Shown in pieces: positions 1 to 7,975 of a DNA stretch of 13,286 bases. The first letter of the stretch is position 1; every line of letters begins with the position of its first letter. The stretch comes from Hamiltosporidium magnivora. Its lineage: Eukaryota > Microsporidia > Dubosqiidae. Location of the stretch: contig PITI01000379.1 in NCBI GenBank assembly GCA_004325065.1, forward strand, positions 1 to 13,286, written 5' to 3'. The position numbers and the translations under genes were made by a program. The notes below the pieces were generated by a model. That model made no database searches and was not told where the DNA came from. It saw nothing but the letters and a program-made list of their open reading frames with translations.

Positions 1-222
1 AAAAAGATAAATAATGTACTGATAAATTAAAATATTTGTTAATTTAAATTTCTAAAAAAAATATTGTGCTTTTTGCTATTTTTATGACGGAACTATTTTT
101 TTAATGATGACTTTTGAAGAAATTTAAATGATCTTTAATGACTTAAATATTCTATTTATTATTAATCTTGAATTTATCATGTTTTAAAAATTAAATTTAT
201 TCGTTATAATAGGTTTACTTTA

Positions 223-477
223 CGTTTTAATGTGAATTTTAGCCTTCTTTTGCTTTTTGCATCTGTATTTAATATTCAACGCTTCACTTTTTATTCTGTT
301 TTAACTCGTGATTCTATTCATTTGATCTAAACTTACGAACAGTTTGATGTCTTAAATATCTATTAATCGTAAATTTCTATATGTTTCTGGAAAAATGTAA
401 TAAATTACGATTAACTGATACAAATCGGCTTTTTCGTAAAACTCCTTTTTAAAAATATAAAAATAATTTTTTTCCAT
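223..477 (-). pseudogene. Broken small gene, unidentified
   Basis: On the minus strand an ATG at 477-475 opens a 41-codon frame ending at a TAA (354-352); it begins MEKNYFYIFKKEFYEK. The same frame then continues for 16 codons (DIKLFVSLDQMNRITS) to a TAA at 303-301, and for 26 more codons, lysine-rich, to a TAA at 222-220. Residue composition stays protein-like across the stops, with mixed charged and hydrophobic residues and little homopolymer. This suggests a gene of about 85 or more codons broken by point mutations rather than chance frames. It lies head-to-head with the gene at 695, sharing about 217 bp of upstream DNA. I do not recognise the protein. The alternative is that only the first 41 codons are a real small protein, or that the whole is chance in A+T-rich DNA. 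Confidence 0.4.
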
Positions 478-691
478 TTGCGTAAATTAAATCATAAATC
501 AAATACAGCAATAAATAATATAATTTATTGCCTAAACGTATTAAATCAATTTTATATTTTATATAACCAATAGAAAAAATGATTAATTACAAATAGAAAT
601 TAAATTTCTATTTTTGACAAATAAATATATAGAAAAAATAATAGTCCCATTTTGGTAAATTATTGAATATATAATTCGAAAAAAATTTGAT

Positions 692-694
692 CCC
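692..694 (+). promoter_or_regulatory. CCC start-adjacent signal
   Basis: A CCC triplet abuts the ATG at 695 in DNA that is otherwise almost all A and T. CCC-like or GGG-like motifs immediately upstream of the start codon are a described microsporidian expression signal, linked to very short 5' leaders. It supports 695 as the true start. A second CCC lies at about 646-648. The gene at 10563 has no such triplet next to its ATG. Confidence 0.45.
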
Positions 695-1381
695 ATGTTT
701 TTTTACATTCTCTTTTCTGTAGCAGCATTTCCACCGGATAATGACTTTACTAATCTTTCGGAAGATCCAATAACTGGAGACCATATACGTTTAGAAATGC
801 CTTATAACCTGCAAGCCAAGAATACTGAAATAGAAAATTTTATATACCTTTTTTTTTCCCTTGGCACCAAGGAAAATATGGATGGGTTGATCAGGATTGC
901 AAGTTTTTACTCGAGCGAACTAAAAAAATATACAATCAAAGAAATTCATCCATTTTTAACACATTTTACAACTTTTATTTGTTCAATTGTATATTTAAAA
1001 AAAAACTACGGAGGCTTCGAAAAATTTAGACCGGATTTTCTCTTCAATTTAATTTCCTTTGGTAAATTCATCGAAATGTATAAAACAAATGAAGCTACTA
1101 AAATGGCAATTACTGATTTATTCGGTAATTCTTTAGATAACTATATTGATTTGAAAAGTGTAGAAATTTGGGATTGGGGTAGTCCACCAATTAACCATAT
1201 ATATAATGCGATAAAAGATATGTTTCGACACTTTTTTCCTGGTTTACATCAAAAAAACGCACATGTTAAGCATTTTGTGTATATGTTAAATTTTCGCAAG
1301 TTACAGTATCCATTGAGCAGAGGAACCTTTGAATTTTTTTTTGTGTTTCTTTTATTCATTGGTGAGATTCAAAGCATTTGA
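695..1381 (+). CDS. Secreted/membrane hypothetical protein, 5' part of a split gene
   Basis: This 228-codon frame starts at an ATG preceded by CCC. The N-terminus MFFYILFSVAAFPPDN is a short hydrophobic signal peptide, probably ending near residue 11-13. It is followed by a mixed, probably helical soluble region of about 200 residues with no motif I can name; a PITGDH string lies near residue 26 and WDWGSPP near residue 158. The frame ends in a hydrophobic stretch translated from T-rich DNA (FEFFFVFLLFIGE), then stop at 1379-1381. The next frame is open from 1317 and continues directly into the protein at 1329-2363, so this is most likely the N-terminal part of one protein of about 555 residues. 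The shift could be a real disabling indel or a sequencing slip in the T run at 1334-1342. Function unknown; probably a lineage-specific microsporidian protein routed through the secretory pathway. Confidence 0.75.
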   Translation: MFFYILFSVAAFPPDNDFTNLSEDPITGDHIRLEMPYNLQAKNTEIENFIYLFFSLGTKENMDGLIRIASFYSSELKKYTIKEIHPFLTHFTTFICSIVYLKKNYGGFEKFRPDFLFNLISFGKFIEMYKTNEATKMAITDLFGNSLDNYIDLKSVEIWDWGSPPINHIYNAIKDMFRHFFPGLHQKNAHVKHFVYMLNFRKLQYPLSRGTFEFFFVFLLFIGEIQSI

Positions 1382-2363
1382 GGGCGAATATACTGAGAAT
1401 TGTTCTGTAAAGTATATGTTACCCAATCGAAAAACCGTGGAAAAAATTAAAGAAGACGTAGCCAAACTAAGCCGTCTCACACATAACAATAATAATAATC
1501 CAGAATATAAAAATATCTTGGAATATATTTTTAAACCGTTCTCTAAAAATATTTTGAAAAAGGAAACCGGATTTTTTGAATTATTTGACCATTCCGAAAA
1601 TTTTTCTTTGAATAATAAACTAGAAGATTCTAAATTCTCGCAAGACTTCGTAGAAGTATTTTGTAATGAAGAAGAGTTAAATAAAATAAAATGTTTAAAT
1701 AAATTTATAAAGGAAAAAACAAAAGAAGAATATCATGACTACATTTCTGCTGTAATATGTTTAGAGGCTTTTAACCTCAAAAGAAATTTTTCGGAAGGAA
1801 ATGATATTACCAGAATTATAATGGATATTTTATTTATTACAGATGTTTTAAAAACGAAATTCGAAGAAATTAAAGCCGCAGAAAATAGAAGAGAATTTAG
1901 AAAGATTTTTTTCGAGGCTTTGATAAAAGAATTGGGTAAGCGTGGTATAAAACTTTCACCTGGTACTGAATTTGATTTTTTAAATGTTATAAAATTGCCA
2001 AGAACATCAAGTTTGTTAGAAATGTATTACTTTGCTGAACTCTTCTATGAGAGTGCTTCGAAAAGTTCTTTAGGGAAATTTTTGCAAGATAAATTAAATG
2101 AAAAGCTAAATACAAAGGAAAAAGACTCGGATTTTACAAAAACGAACTATCTTCTATATGTTTTTAACAATGAAATCTCTGGACTTACGCAGGAGGAACT
2201 TAAAAATCTTTTTAATGCCCAGACACCTGAAACGCCCGTATCAAAGACTACAAATTCAAAAAATTTCGGATTTGACAAAATATTTTTTTACATAGTTCTG
2301 CCGATTTTATGTTTTTGTTTGATTATTATAGGAGCATATTGGTATATCTATATGATGAAGTAA
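1329..2363 (+). CDS. C-terminal membrane-anchored hypothetical protein, 3' part of the split gene
   Basis: The frame is open from 1317 (previous in-frame stop TGA at 1314-1316) to the TAA at 2361-2363. The first ATG is at 1416, so a stand-alone product would be about 315 residues. As drawn from 1329 it is 344 residues. It is rich in Lys, Glu, Asn and Phe and mostly helical-looking, with an Asn run from an AAT microsatellite near 1488-1500. The C-terminus (residues about 318-341, containing FYIVLPILCFCLIIIGAY) is one transmembrane helix with a three-residue tail. It has no signal peptide of its own, whereas the 695 frame has one but no anchor. Together they give a type I plan matching the protein at 10563. 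An AATAAA-like string lies about 50 bp after the stop. No homologous family is recognised. Confidence 0.75.
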   Translation: MNFFLCFFYSLVRFKAFEGEYTENCSVKYMLPNRKTVEKIKEDVAKLSRLTHNNNNNPEYKNILEYIFKPFSKNILKKETGFFELFDHSENFSLNNKLEDSKFSQDFVEVFCNEEELNKIKCLNKFIKEKTKEEYHDYISAVICLEAFNLKRNFSEGNDITRIIMDILFITDVLKTKFEEIKAAENRREFRKIFFEALIKELGKRGIKLSPGTEFDFLNVIKLPRTSSLLEMYYFAELFYESASKSSLGKFLQDKLNEKLNTKEKDSDFTKTNYLLYVFNNEISGLTQEELKNLFNAQTPETPVSKTTNSKNFGFDKIFFYIVLPILCFCLIIIGAYWYIYMMK

Positions 2364-2508
2364 AATGTATTTTCATATTTTTTTATTATAATATGGTAAT
2401 TAGTTTTGAAAAAATAAAAAATGTTTATTACTGTTTTAACACTTTTAACATCTTTACTTACTTACTTATTCCGTTCTTCTTTTACCTCTCAGTGTCGAGG
2501 ATGATCAA

Positions 2509-2850
2509 ATGAATGTATTTCAATTGTTTCTTTTAATTAATTGTAATGCTGGATTATGAGAATCAACCTATAGATCTTATTGTGACTTTGATTATTTTAA
2601 TATCTAAAAGTTTTTTAAAACAAATAATCAATTAACAATATTTTGTGTTAAACTGCTAAGATGTTCTAAAATATTTTTACAGGCAAAAAAATTATTTTTC
2701 CACTTTAGGAAAGAAATTTTTTAAGTATTAATTTATTTGCTTATAAAAGCATCTTGTCTTAAAAGCGTTTAAAAATTATTTAATATTGTTACGGGCCATC
2801 AAACTTTCTTTGATTTTTATACAAACCCTTTTTGTTTTCTAATGGTTTAA
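2509..2850 (+). pseudogene. Relic of a gene for a small secreted protein
   Basis: The ATG at 2509 opens with a signal-peptide-like start, MNVFQLFLLINCNAGL, then a TGA at 2557-2559. The same frame stays protein-like to about 2850, interrupted by only a handful of stops. It includes a segment reading NNQLTIFCVKLLRCSKIFLQ (about 2622-2681) and one reading VTGHQTFFDFYTNPF (about 2788-2832). Retention of one frame over 340 bp with several stops suggests a dead gene that has suffered substitutions more than indels. It lies 145 bp downstream of the preceding gene on the same strand. Family unknown. The alternative is chance, since stops are not evenly expected in A+T-rich DNA. Confidence 0.4.
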
Positions 2851-3339
2851 TAGAACTCGTTATTTTCTATATATTACACCTGAAGCTCATATATTTGAAA
2901 TAAGAACGTAATCTTTTTAAACTCTATAGACTCGATTTTAAAAACTACTATTATGGTCTTTAGGTTGAATTTCCCGCTAAGACAAACCTTTAAAATTTTG
3001 ACAGGAAAAAAAAATTTTATGTTAACAATAAACAATAAAAAACGCCATAATATAATTGCAAAGTAGACTAAATGTAATTTATACATTTTATTACGCCACT
3101 GAAAGCTGTTATCGTGTTGGTATCATTTTTTTTAACTTAAGCATGTTATTCATCAAAGTAAGTAGCTCTAATTTTATAAACCAATTATGTCAAAAGAAAT
3201 CAAAATTACCCTTTCGTTTTTGTATTCATGTCAAACTTTTTTTACCAAAATTTTATCTTTGTTAGACAAATCTTTCGTATGTATATTAGAATTTCTGCTC
3301 TCTTCAACTCGTTCCTTATGTTTTTAAGTGCTTAGCAAC
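2851..3339. other. Gene-free A+T-rich stretch
   Basis: No supported coding frame. The two open frames here (2874-3086 minus and 3056-3265 plus) are dominated by Phe, Ile, Lys and Leu from A/T runs and show no domain. If the retrotransposon to the right once had a 3' LTR it should have lain here; I could not delimit one. A TG-starting string (TGTTACGGGCC at 2787) preceded by AATAT is a possible LTR end. Confidence 0.5.
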
Positions 3340-3344
3340 ATCGG

Positions 3345-4110
3345 CAGATATTTTAGTTTCGTTTTTGAGATTACCAGCTATTATGAAGTTGTGGTTGCTA
3401 CGGGTTAATTTAATTCTGCATGCATATTCGAGGCAATATCTCGGCTTGGTTGTGTACTCCCGCATTTTTATAAGTAAAACTGTACCAAATCTACTTTAAT
3501 AGAAGGCTGCGTTATACAGGTTTCGTTTTTGTTTGATATGTTTTCAGAAAAGGTATTGTTAAAACCTGGTTGTCTGAAGAAAAGTATAAATTGAGATTTG
3601 TTTTTTACACTATGTATTGTTCTGTTAATGAAATAAATAATATTGTTAAGACCAATGAACCAATATTTCTACACCTGTTTCTGGTAATTTCTTTCCTAGC
3701 TATCTTTTTATGGTCTCATTTACACGTCCATTTTGACCTCGCACTTTTAGATTGTGTGGTTTTCCATTTATAATTTTGATGCTGAGTTCGGTTAAAAATG
3801 TTTAAGGAAGCGCATTTTTAAACTCTCGGCCGCTTTTTAATTGTATTGCCAATGGAACACCAAAGTTATCAAATAAAAATTTTAATGAATCCTTTACTAA
3901 TTCTAAAGTCTTAATTATCATCTTAAAGCACCAGTGTTATTCCTGCATATGTGTCAATTTTATTATGAATCCATCAATTTTAAGATTTTAAATTAGTGCA
4001 TCTATAAGCCAACACAATATGCTACTTTTCGGTTTTGAATATGGTGTAAGAATTTCTTTTTCCTGTCTTTTTTTACAATTTAAAACATTTGGCATGTGGT
4101 TACTGTACAT
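3345..4110 (-). pseudogene. Ty3/Gypsy integrase relic
   Basis: This is the clearest domain in the intergenic DNA. From 3909 down, one minus frame reads KTLELVKDSLKFLFDNFGVP and, after a short gap, REFKNALP, a stop, then LTELSIKIINGKPHN and GQNGRVNETIKR before a further stop and LGKKLPETGVEILVHW. This is the retroviral-type integrase core. Upstream, KIDTYAGITLV (about 3965-3933) fits the segment after the first catalytic Asp, with one frame change before KTLEL. Near 4094-4075 a Cys-x-x-(x)-Cys remnant fits the HHCC zinc finger. Downstream, about 3475-3360, a basic stretch containing RYCLEYACRIKLTRSNH fits the C-terminal region. The position of the second catalytic Asp reads Lys (LKSG) and the catalytic Glu near GRVNET is not in place, so the enzyme is inactive apart from its stops. 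The plus-strand frame 3570-3773 is only its shadow. Confidence 0.88.
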
Positions 4111-4160
4111 TTCCTTATATATAAAATGAATACTTAGGAAAAAGAAACAAATAATATGAA

Positions 4161-4202
4161 GGCTTTAAATAAATTTATACACAGTGTATGTTGTTTAAAG
4201 CC
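4161..4202. repeat. Imperfect 42-bp inverted repeat (hairpin)
   Basis: GGCTTTAAA (4161-4169) is matched by TTTAAAGCC (4194-4202), with a second inner pairing, TACAC-a-GTGTA, near 4179-4190. The arms can fold into an imperfect hairpin. It lies just upstream, in element orientation, of the integrase zinc-finger relic. It may be a remnant of a short inverted-repeat transposon or chance; no target duplication was seen. Confidence 0.4.
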
Positions 4203-4360
4203 GGTATATAGAAATTTGCAATAAATTTTTGCTTTACATACAAACAAACGCAAAAAAAACAGAAATTAGAAACATAAATAAGGATAATTTTTATTTGCAA
4301 TAAAAAAATCCTAATTTTTTTATGAGAAAAAAATGTTAAGAAAGGAGAATAAAAAAATAT

Positions 4361-4527
4361 TGGACGCAACGTAAAATAAGAACATCTTAGGAATATTGGA
4401 ATAAAAAGGTTATAAGGATATAGAAATCAAAAGATTATATGAAAAAATAAAGTGTGTTATCAAGATTAAAAATGTATAGGAAATAGAAGGGGTTCTATGG
4501 ACATGGGGAGTTCTTTGGGTCGTGACA
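4361..4527 (-). mobile_element. Solo LTR (Ty3/Gypsy-like), 167 bp, with 5-bp target duplication
   Basis: The segment begins TG (TGGACGCAACG) and ends CA (GGGTCGTGACA). It is flanked on both sides by the same five bases, AATAT, at 4356-4360 and 4528-4532. Read on the minus strand it starts TGTCACGACCC, a start typical of many Ty3/Gypsy LTRs, and ends in CA. It is less A+T-rich at its right end (about 4488-4527) than its surroundings. No internal coding region accompanies it, so it looks like the product of LTR-LTR recombination. It lies between the RNase H and integrase relics of the older element, on the same strand if the TGTCACG end is the 5' end. The clean ends and intact duplication suggest it is younger than its host relic. 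A short A+T-rich duplication can arise by chance, so a second copy would be the deciding evidence. Confidence 0.6.
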
Positions 4528-4699
4528 AATATTAATACGGTGTTAAATTTTCTGTTTTTATTTGTTGTTCAACTGATTTGTATTTAGTAACGTTTTTAAT
4601 GTTATAATTTTGGGTTTTAATTTACATTTGATTTAGATAAAACCAGTATTGCATTATAAATAGGAAACATACCTGCTTTTTATTTTATTTGGTTTGCTT

Positions 4700-5760
4700 T
4701 CAGCAATTTTCTACTCTTTGTTTCTTTAATTTGATATTTTAATTGTTGGATATCATGCCATAAATCATACAAATAAATATTTATATTGTAAAAAGTCGCT
4801 CAAATATATTTATAGTCTGATTGAACTAAAGTCGAGCGGTCCAAATATTCTTATATTTGAATTTATTGTCTGTAGACCTTAAAACATTGTTTAAATGAAC
4901 TTTTACTAAGAGTCAAAAAGATATAGGAACCATATTATACATTTTTTTAGCTTTAAAACATAATATAATAGAATGAACAATGGCTTTTAATGCACTTTTA
5001 CTAATACCTCGCCTTCTTTTAATAAATCTTTCCTGCTTAAACTGACTATTCTTCTAAGAAAAATACTAATCGCTTTCAAAATTCTAAAAAATACATTAAT
5101 GTACCAAGTAGATTGTTTAGAAAAATTATTTTTCGAAGATGCATTATACGATCACGCGAAACAAATTACTTAGCAAAAATTTAAATAAAACTGTAATAAC
5201 AGTGGTCAAACAGCATATCATAGTATCTAAAACATGCCTTAAACCCAACATAATGTAAAGTTGGATTTTTCAGTTCTAATATAATAACATATAAAATTTT
5301 AAAAATTGTACATTCAATATGATCTACATGAGCGAAAACTTAAAAAATAATGGATATACTATTCGTGTAAGTTTAGAAGCCTGATTAGGAAAGAATTTAA
5401 AAGGTGCGTGTGCAGTCTTAAATATTTATCTAAAACAATTTTTATTTGACTATAAAAACAACTTTTAAGGATTTGAATTACCACGAGTATTGAGATCGTT
5501 ATATATTTCTTTGTAATTAAATAGTAAAATTGATTCATTTAAAAACATTTTCAAAATCGTAGAATTTCCTCAAGATTCAAGCATTTTTTTCATGAAAACA
5601 AAACGAAATTCACAAAAATAACGGCATTACAAAGCTAAATTAAAAAAAACTAGCTATTTTGCAAGTAAATTTTTATGGCTGTATTAGGTCAATGCATTTA
5701 TAAAGCAGGGCAGCGTGGAAAGACTCCAAAGTTTTGTAATAAAGAGAATATAAACTAGAA
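4700..5760 (-). pseudogene. Ty3/Gypsy RT-RNase H connection and RNase H relic
   Basis: Read right to left on the minus strand: TLESFHAALLYKCIDLIQP (about 5738-5682) fits the region between reverse transcriptase and RNase H. It is followed by KFTCKIAS (about 5673-5650), near the usual first RNase H Asp motif. A 55-codon open stretch (about 5155-4990) includes SSKNNFSKQSTW and resembles the middle of RNase H. STDNKFKYKNIWTARL (about 4876-4829) fits the TDxK segment, and WHDIQQLKYQI (about 4759-4727) fits the conserved Trp-(x)n-Gln-x-x-x-Tyr-x-Ile end. The order is right but the spacing is stretched, so there may be further insertions or duplications. An imperfect direct repeat of about 20 bp (4890-4910 and 4985-5005) lies inside. 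The small plus-strand frame at 5675-5758 is its shadow. Confidence 0.6.
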
Positions 5761-5939
5761 TGCAGTGCGTTTTTTAATCATACAGAATATTTGTAAATCT
5801 CAGAAATAGTATGTGAAGAAAAGGCAGAGGAACTAAGCATCCTTTAATTTCTTATTATATTGTATTTTAAAAACACACTAGTATTTTTAAAACGTGACCA
5901 GGCTATAAGCTCTACATGGGTACACAAGATCATATAAAT

Positions 5940-6640
5940 ATTTTATCCTAAACTATGAAATCTGAAAAGTCTCATAAATATTAACTATGAGCACTGTGTT
6001 TTGATTATCATTGCATTATATCACTCGAAAAATTGATTTATATTCCTTTTTATGTTCTGTAATAATGGTTTATGCCTAAGATAAAAGGAATCAAAAAAAT
6101 TAATGAAGTCGAAAGATAGAACAACCTGTTCCTCACAAATAAACTGCTATTAAAAAAAAGAAAATTGATTGTGAATATGAATAAGATTAATTGTGATTAC
6201 AATTGAAATACTAATTACACATAATTAATATAATTCCATTAGTTATCTAAATCAAATATTCGAAACCACCGGTTGGAAATTTTGCCAAATTAATCTATAC
6301 TTGCCTTTCGAGAATAAAATTTTTGGATCTTCTTTCATGCTTTAAATCTTTTTAAAAATATTTCAATTTTTTTAGTTTATTTTAACTAGTTACTCGGCAT
6401 CGCTGTAGCATAGTTTTGGTTAAAACCATGTCATGTTTGTAAGATTCTTTATTTCAATCCAAAAAATAATTTCTTTGAATAATTTTACACAAGAAAAACT
6501 ATTGTCTTTTCATATTTCGAATGAATATACATTCACATCCATCTACACAAATATTTGCATTTAATTCATTTAGATTTACCCAATATCAGAATTTGATTAT
6601 CCATACTTTTTACGATGTAAAGTGAACTAGTTTTTTTAAA
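5940..6640 (-). pseudogene. Ty3/Gypsy protease end and reverse transcriptase relic
   Basis: Minus-strand pieces in order: DNQILILGKS (about 6601-6572) fits the C-terminal ILG motif of a retropepsin. KHDMVLTKTMLQRCRVTS (6439-6386) fits the segment before the palm. LKHERRSK and SKGKYRLI (about 6345-6290) fit the first RT block. ITNGI (about 6240) lies where the catalytic-Asp block should be. A decayed form of the Pro-Phe-Gly/Ala-Pro/Phe-Gln block is seen as IPF, LR and PLLQNIKRNI (about 6090-6045). YNAMIIKT (6020-5997) stands where the Tyr-x-Asp-Asp box should be, with the Asp pair lost. Each match alone is weak. Their order and strand, together with the integrase downstream, make the call reasonable. 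The protease Asp-Thr-Gly was not found upstream. Confidence 0.6.
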
Positions 6641-7417
6641 AAATTATTATGTTAATAAATGACTTATGCTTTAAGTAGAATTACTAGTTTTTATTATAAA
6701 TGAATTATATTCATGTTTTAGCGAAAGAAAAAAGGCGATTGCGTTTAAATTAGAGATAAAACGAATTAAAATTGTAAAAGTACCTTTACAAGTTTTTTAT
6801 GGGCCATAAATTATAAACTTTCGGTTTTAATTACAAATGTGAATGTAATTAAGGCGAGTATAACAGAGCACATGTTTTTTAATGGATTACAAAGACTTGT
6901 CCAAGCAGTGATACTATTGGATTTCTTCTTTTAATTTAAGTGTACGGATTTCAGCAATGTATATTAGATCACAGAAAGTTTTAGAAATGAAAAATTGTAC
7001 GAATCGTTATGCAAGAATCTGTTTTTAAGTTTGAATTAAAAACTTATACGCTTATTTCTTTTATTGTATTTTTATATTAGAGGTTTTTATAAATATATAC
7101 TTTGTCTAGTTTAAACTATACGTTAGAAAATCATTTGGATTCAAAAAAGTTGCACGCTCACATTTCAATTTCTGCCAATTTAAATGCGTTTTTAATGTAA
7201 AAAATACTTTAATGGAGAAAACTCAGCTCACTCCGGATTTATTGCTATTTTGAATCGAGAGAATCTTGTAATAGCAGTTTAAGCGGAAATTTTATCAATG
7301 TATAAAAATTATTTTTTGCGGATTTGAACCGCAAATTCATGTAATAAACCAATCAAGTAGTTCTGTAGATTCGGTTTTTTATTGTATATAAGAAATTTAT
7401 TTATTTCTTAAATTTGA
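6641..7417. other. Gene-free stretch upstream of the retrotransposon relic
   Basis: The gag gene, protease active site and 5' LTR of the minus-strand Gypsy relic should lie here, but I see no frame or motif that supports them. A TATGGGCCAT-containing string at about 6797 resembles the one at 2787. A tRNA T-arm-like hairpin is at 7315-7335. Confidence 0.4.
7315..7335 (-). repeat. 7-bp stem/7-nt loop hairpin resembling a tRNA T-arm
   Basis: On the minus strand the sequence is a perfect 7-bp stem (TTTGCGG with CCGCAAA) around the loop TTCAAAT. This matches a tRNA T-arm and contains the B-box-like string GGTTCAAATCC. A loose A-box-like string (TTGATTGG) lies only about 25 nt upstream, leaving no room for an anticodon arm, and no acceptor partner is seen. 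It is therefore not a complete tRNA; it could be a tRNA fragment or chance. Confidence 0.35.
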
Positions 7418-7975
7418 ATTTTTCAAGATAGACAAATTTGGATTTCAGATTCTAAGAAATATCAAAACAGACTTACAAATATAATTAAAAATAAAAATAC
7501 TAGCAGATTGGCATTAATAATTACACGACTAGAAAATCTAGTTATTCGAATAGAGAAATTAAATAGAGGGTTAAAAGGCGAAATATCTGTATATTTTATA
7601 TATTTGCGGTTGAGTCTGTTCTTTTAAGTTTGAATTTGGATATAGATTATAAAAATCAAATAATCCAGAAACGTCAGATTTATCTTTAATATTTTGCCGA
7701 AGTTTTAAATTTAAAAGAATATTCTAATTTCTTTATTTTATTACGCAAAATATCAAATAACAGTTCTGACACCATAAATAGGAATATTATACAATTAAAC
7801 TTCCTATATTAGTTATAATAAGTTTAAACCATAAATTTTGGCACCTTATTTCATTTTCTACTGTGAAACGACAATAATGTATTACATTGATTTCTTAATC
7901 CTCAATCATTTCCATTGATATTTAGAATGAGATATCTCCATATATATGTATATTTGTAATATATTTTTTAATTTT
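7418..7975 (+). pseudogene. Decayed coding region, unidentified
   Basis: Starting after a TGA (7415-7417) the plus strand is open for 69 codons without an ATG. It includes LALIITRLENLVIRIEKLNR (about 7508-7567), and ends at TAA 7625-7627. An adjoining frame, shifted by one base, is open from about 7613 to 7686 (DIDYKNQIIQKRQIYL) and again from 7690 to 7809 (YFAEVLNLKEYSNFFILLRK), ending at TAG 7810-7812. From 7835 the first frame resumes with LAPYFIFYCETTIMYYIDFL. The composition looks like protein across the breaks, suggesting one gene with at least two frame changes and a few stops. I cannot name it. The AP..F and Y-x-D-like strings near its end recall reverse transcriptase, but that is too weak to call. 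Confidence 0.4.

Larger units (their letters stand above)
3340..6640 (-). mobile_element. Degenerate Ty3/Gypsy LTR retrotransposon (pol relic)
   Basis: Read on the minus strand, degraded pol segments occur in this order: retropepsin C-terminal motif (about 6600-6575), reverse transcriptase (about 6440-5940), RT-RNase H connection and RNase H (about 5760-4700), integrase zinc finger and core (about 4110-3345). Reverse transcriptase before integrase is the Ty3/Gypsy order and excludes Ty1/Copia. All parts carry many stops and frame changes, so the element is long dead. Spacing between RT, RNase H and integrase is larger than in intact elements, partly because a solo LTR was inserted at 4361-4527. 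I could not see gag, the protease active site, a primer-binding site or the element's own LTRs. Ty3/Gypsy elements are known in microsporidia. Confidence 0.75.

Noticed and set aside
2309..2512. 67-codon plus frame starting within the end of the split gene
   Set aside because: Its first part is a shifted reading of the membrane-helix region and the rest is Phe/Leu/Ile-rich A+T translation; no independent start signal.
2874..3265. Two small frames (minus 2874-3086, plus 3056-3265)
   Set aside because: Composition dictated by A/T runs, no domain, no conserved start context.
3570..3773. 67-codon plus frame
   Set aside because: It is the antisense shadow of the integrase relic, which gives a much better match on the minus strand.
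4175..4369. 64-codon minus frame
   Set aside because: Phe/Ile/Lys-rich low-complexity translation that overlaps the hairpin and runs into the solo LTR boundary.
5675..5758. 27-codon plus frame MAVLGQCIYKAGQRGKTPKF... in a slightly less A+T-rich patch
   Set aside because: The minus strand of the same bases fits the RT-RNase H connection of the Gypsy relic, which explains both the composition and the frame.
7262..7380. Complete tRNA gene around the T-arm-like hairpin
   Set aside because: No pairing partner for the acceptor strand, no anticodon arm, and the A-box-like string is too close to the T-arm.
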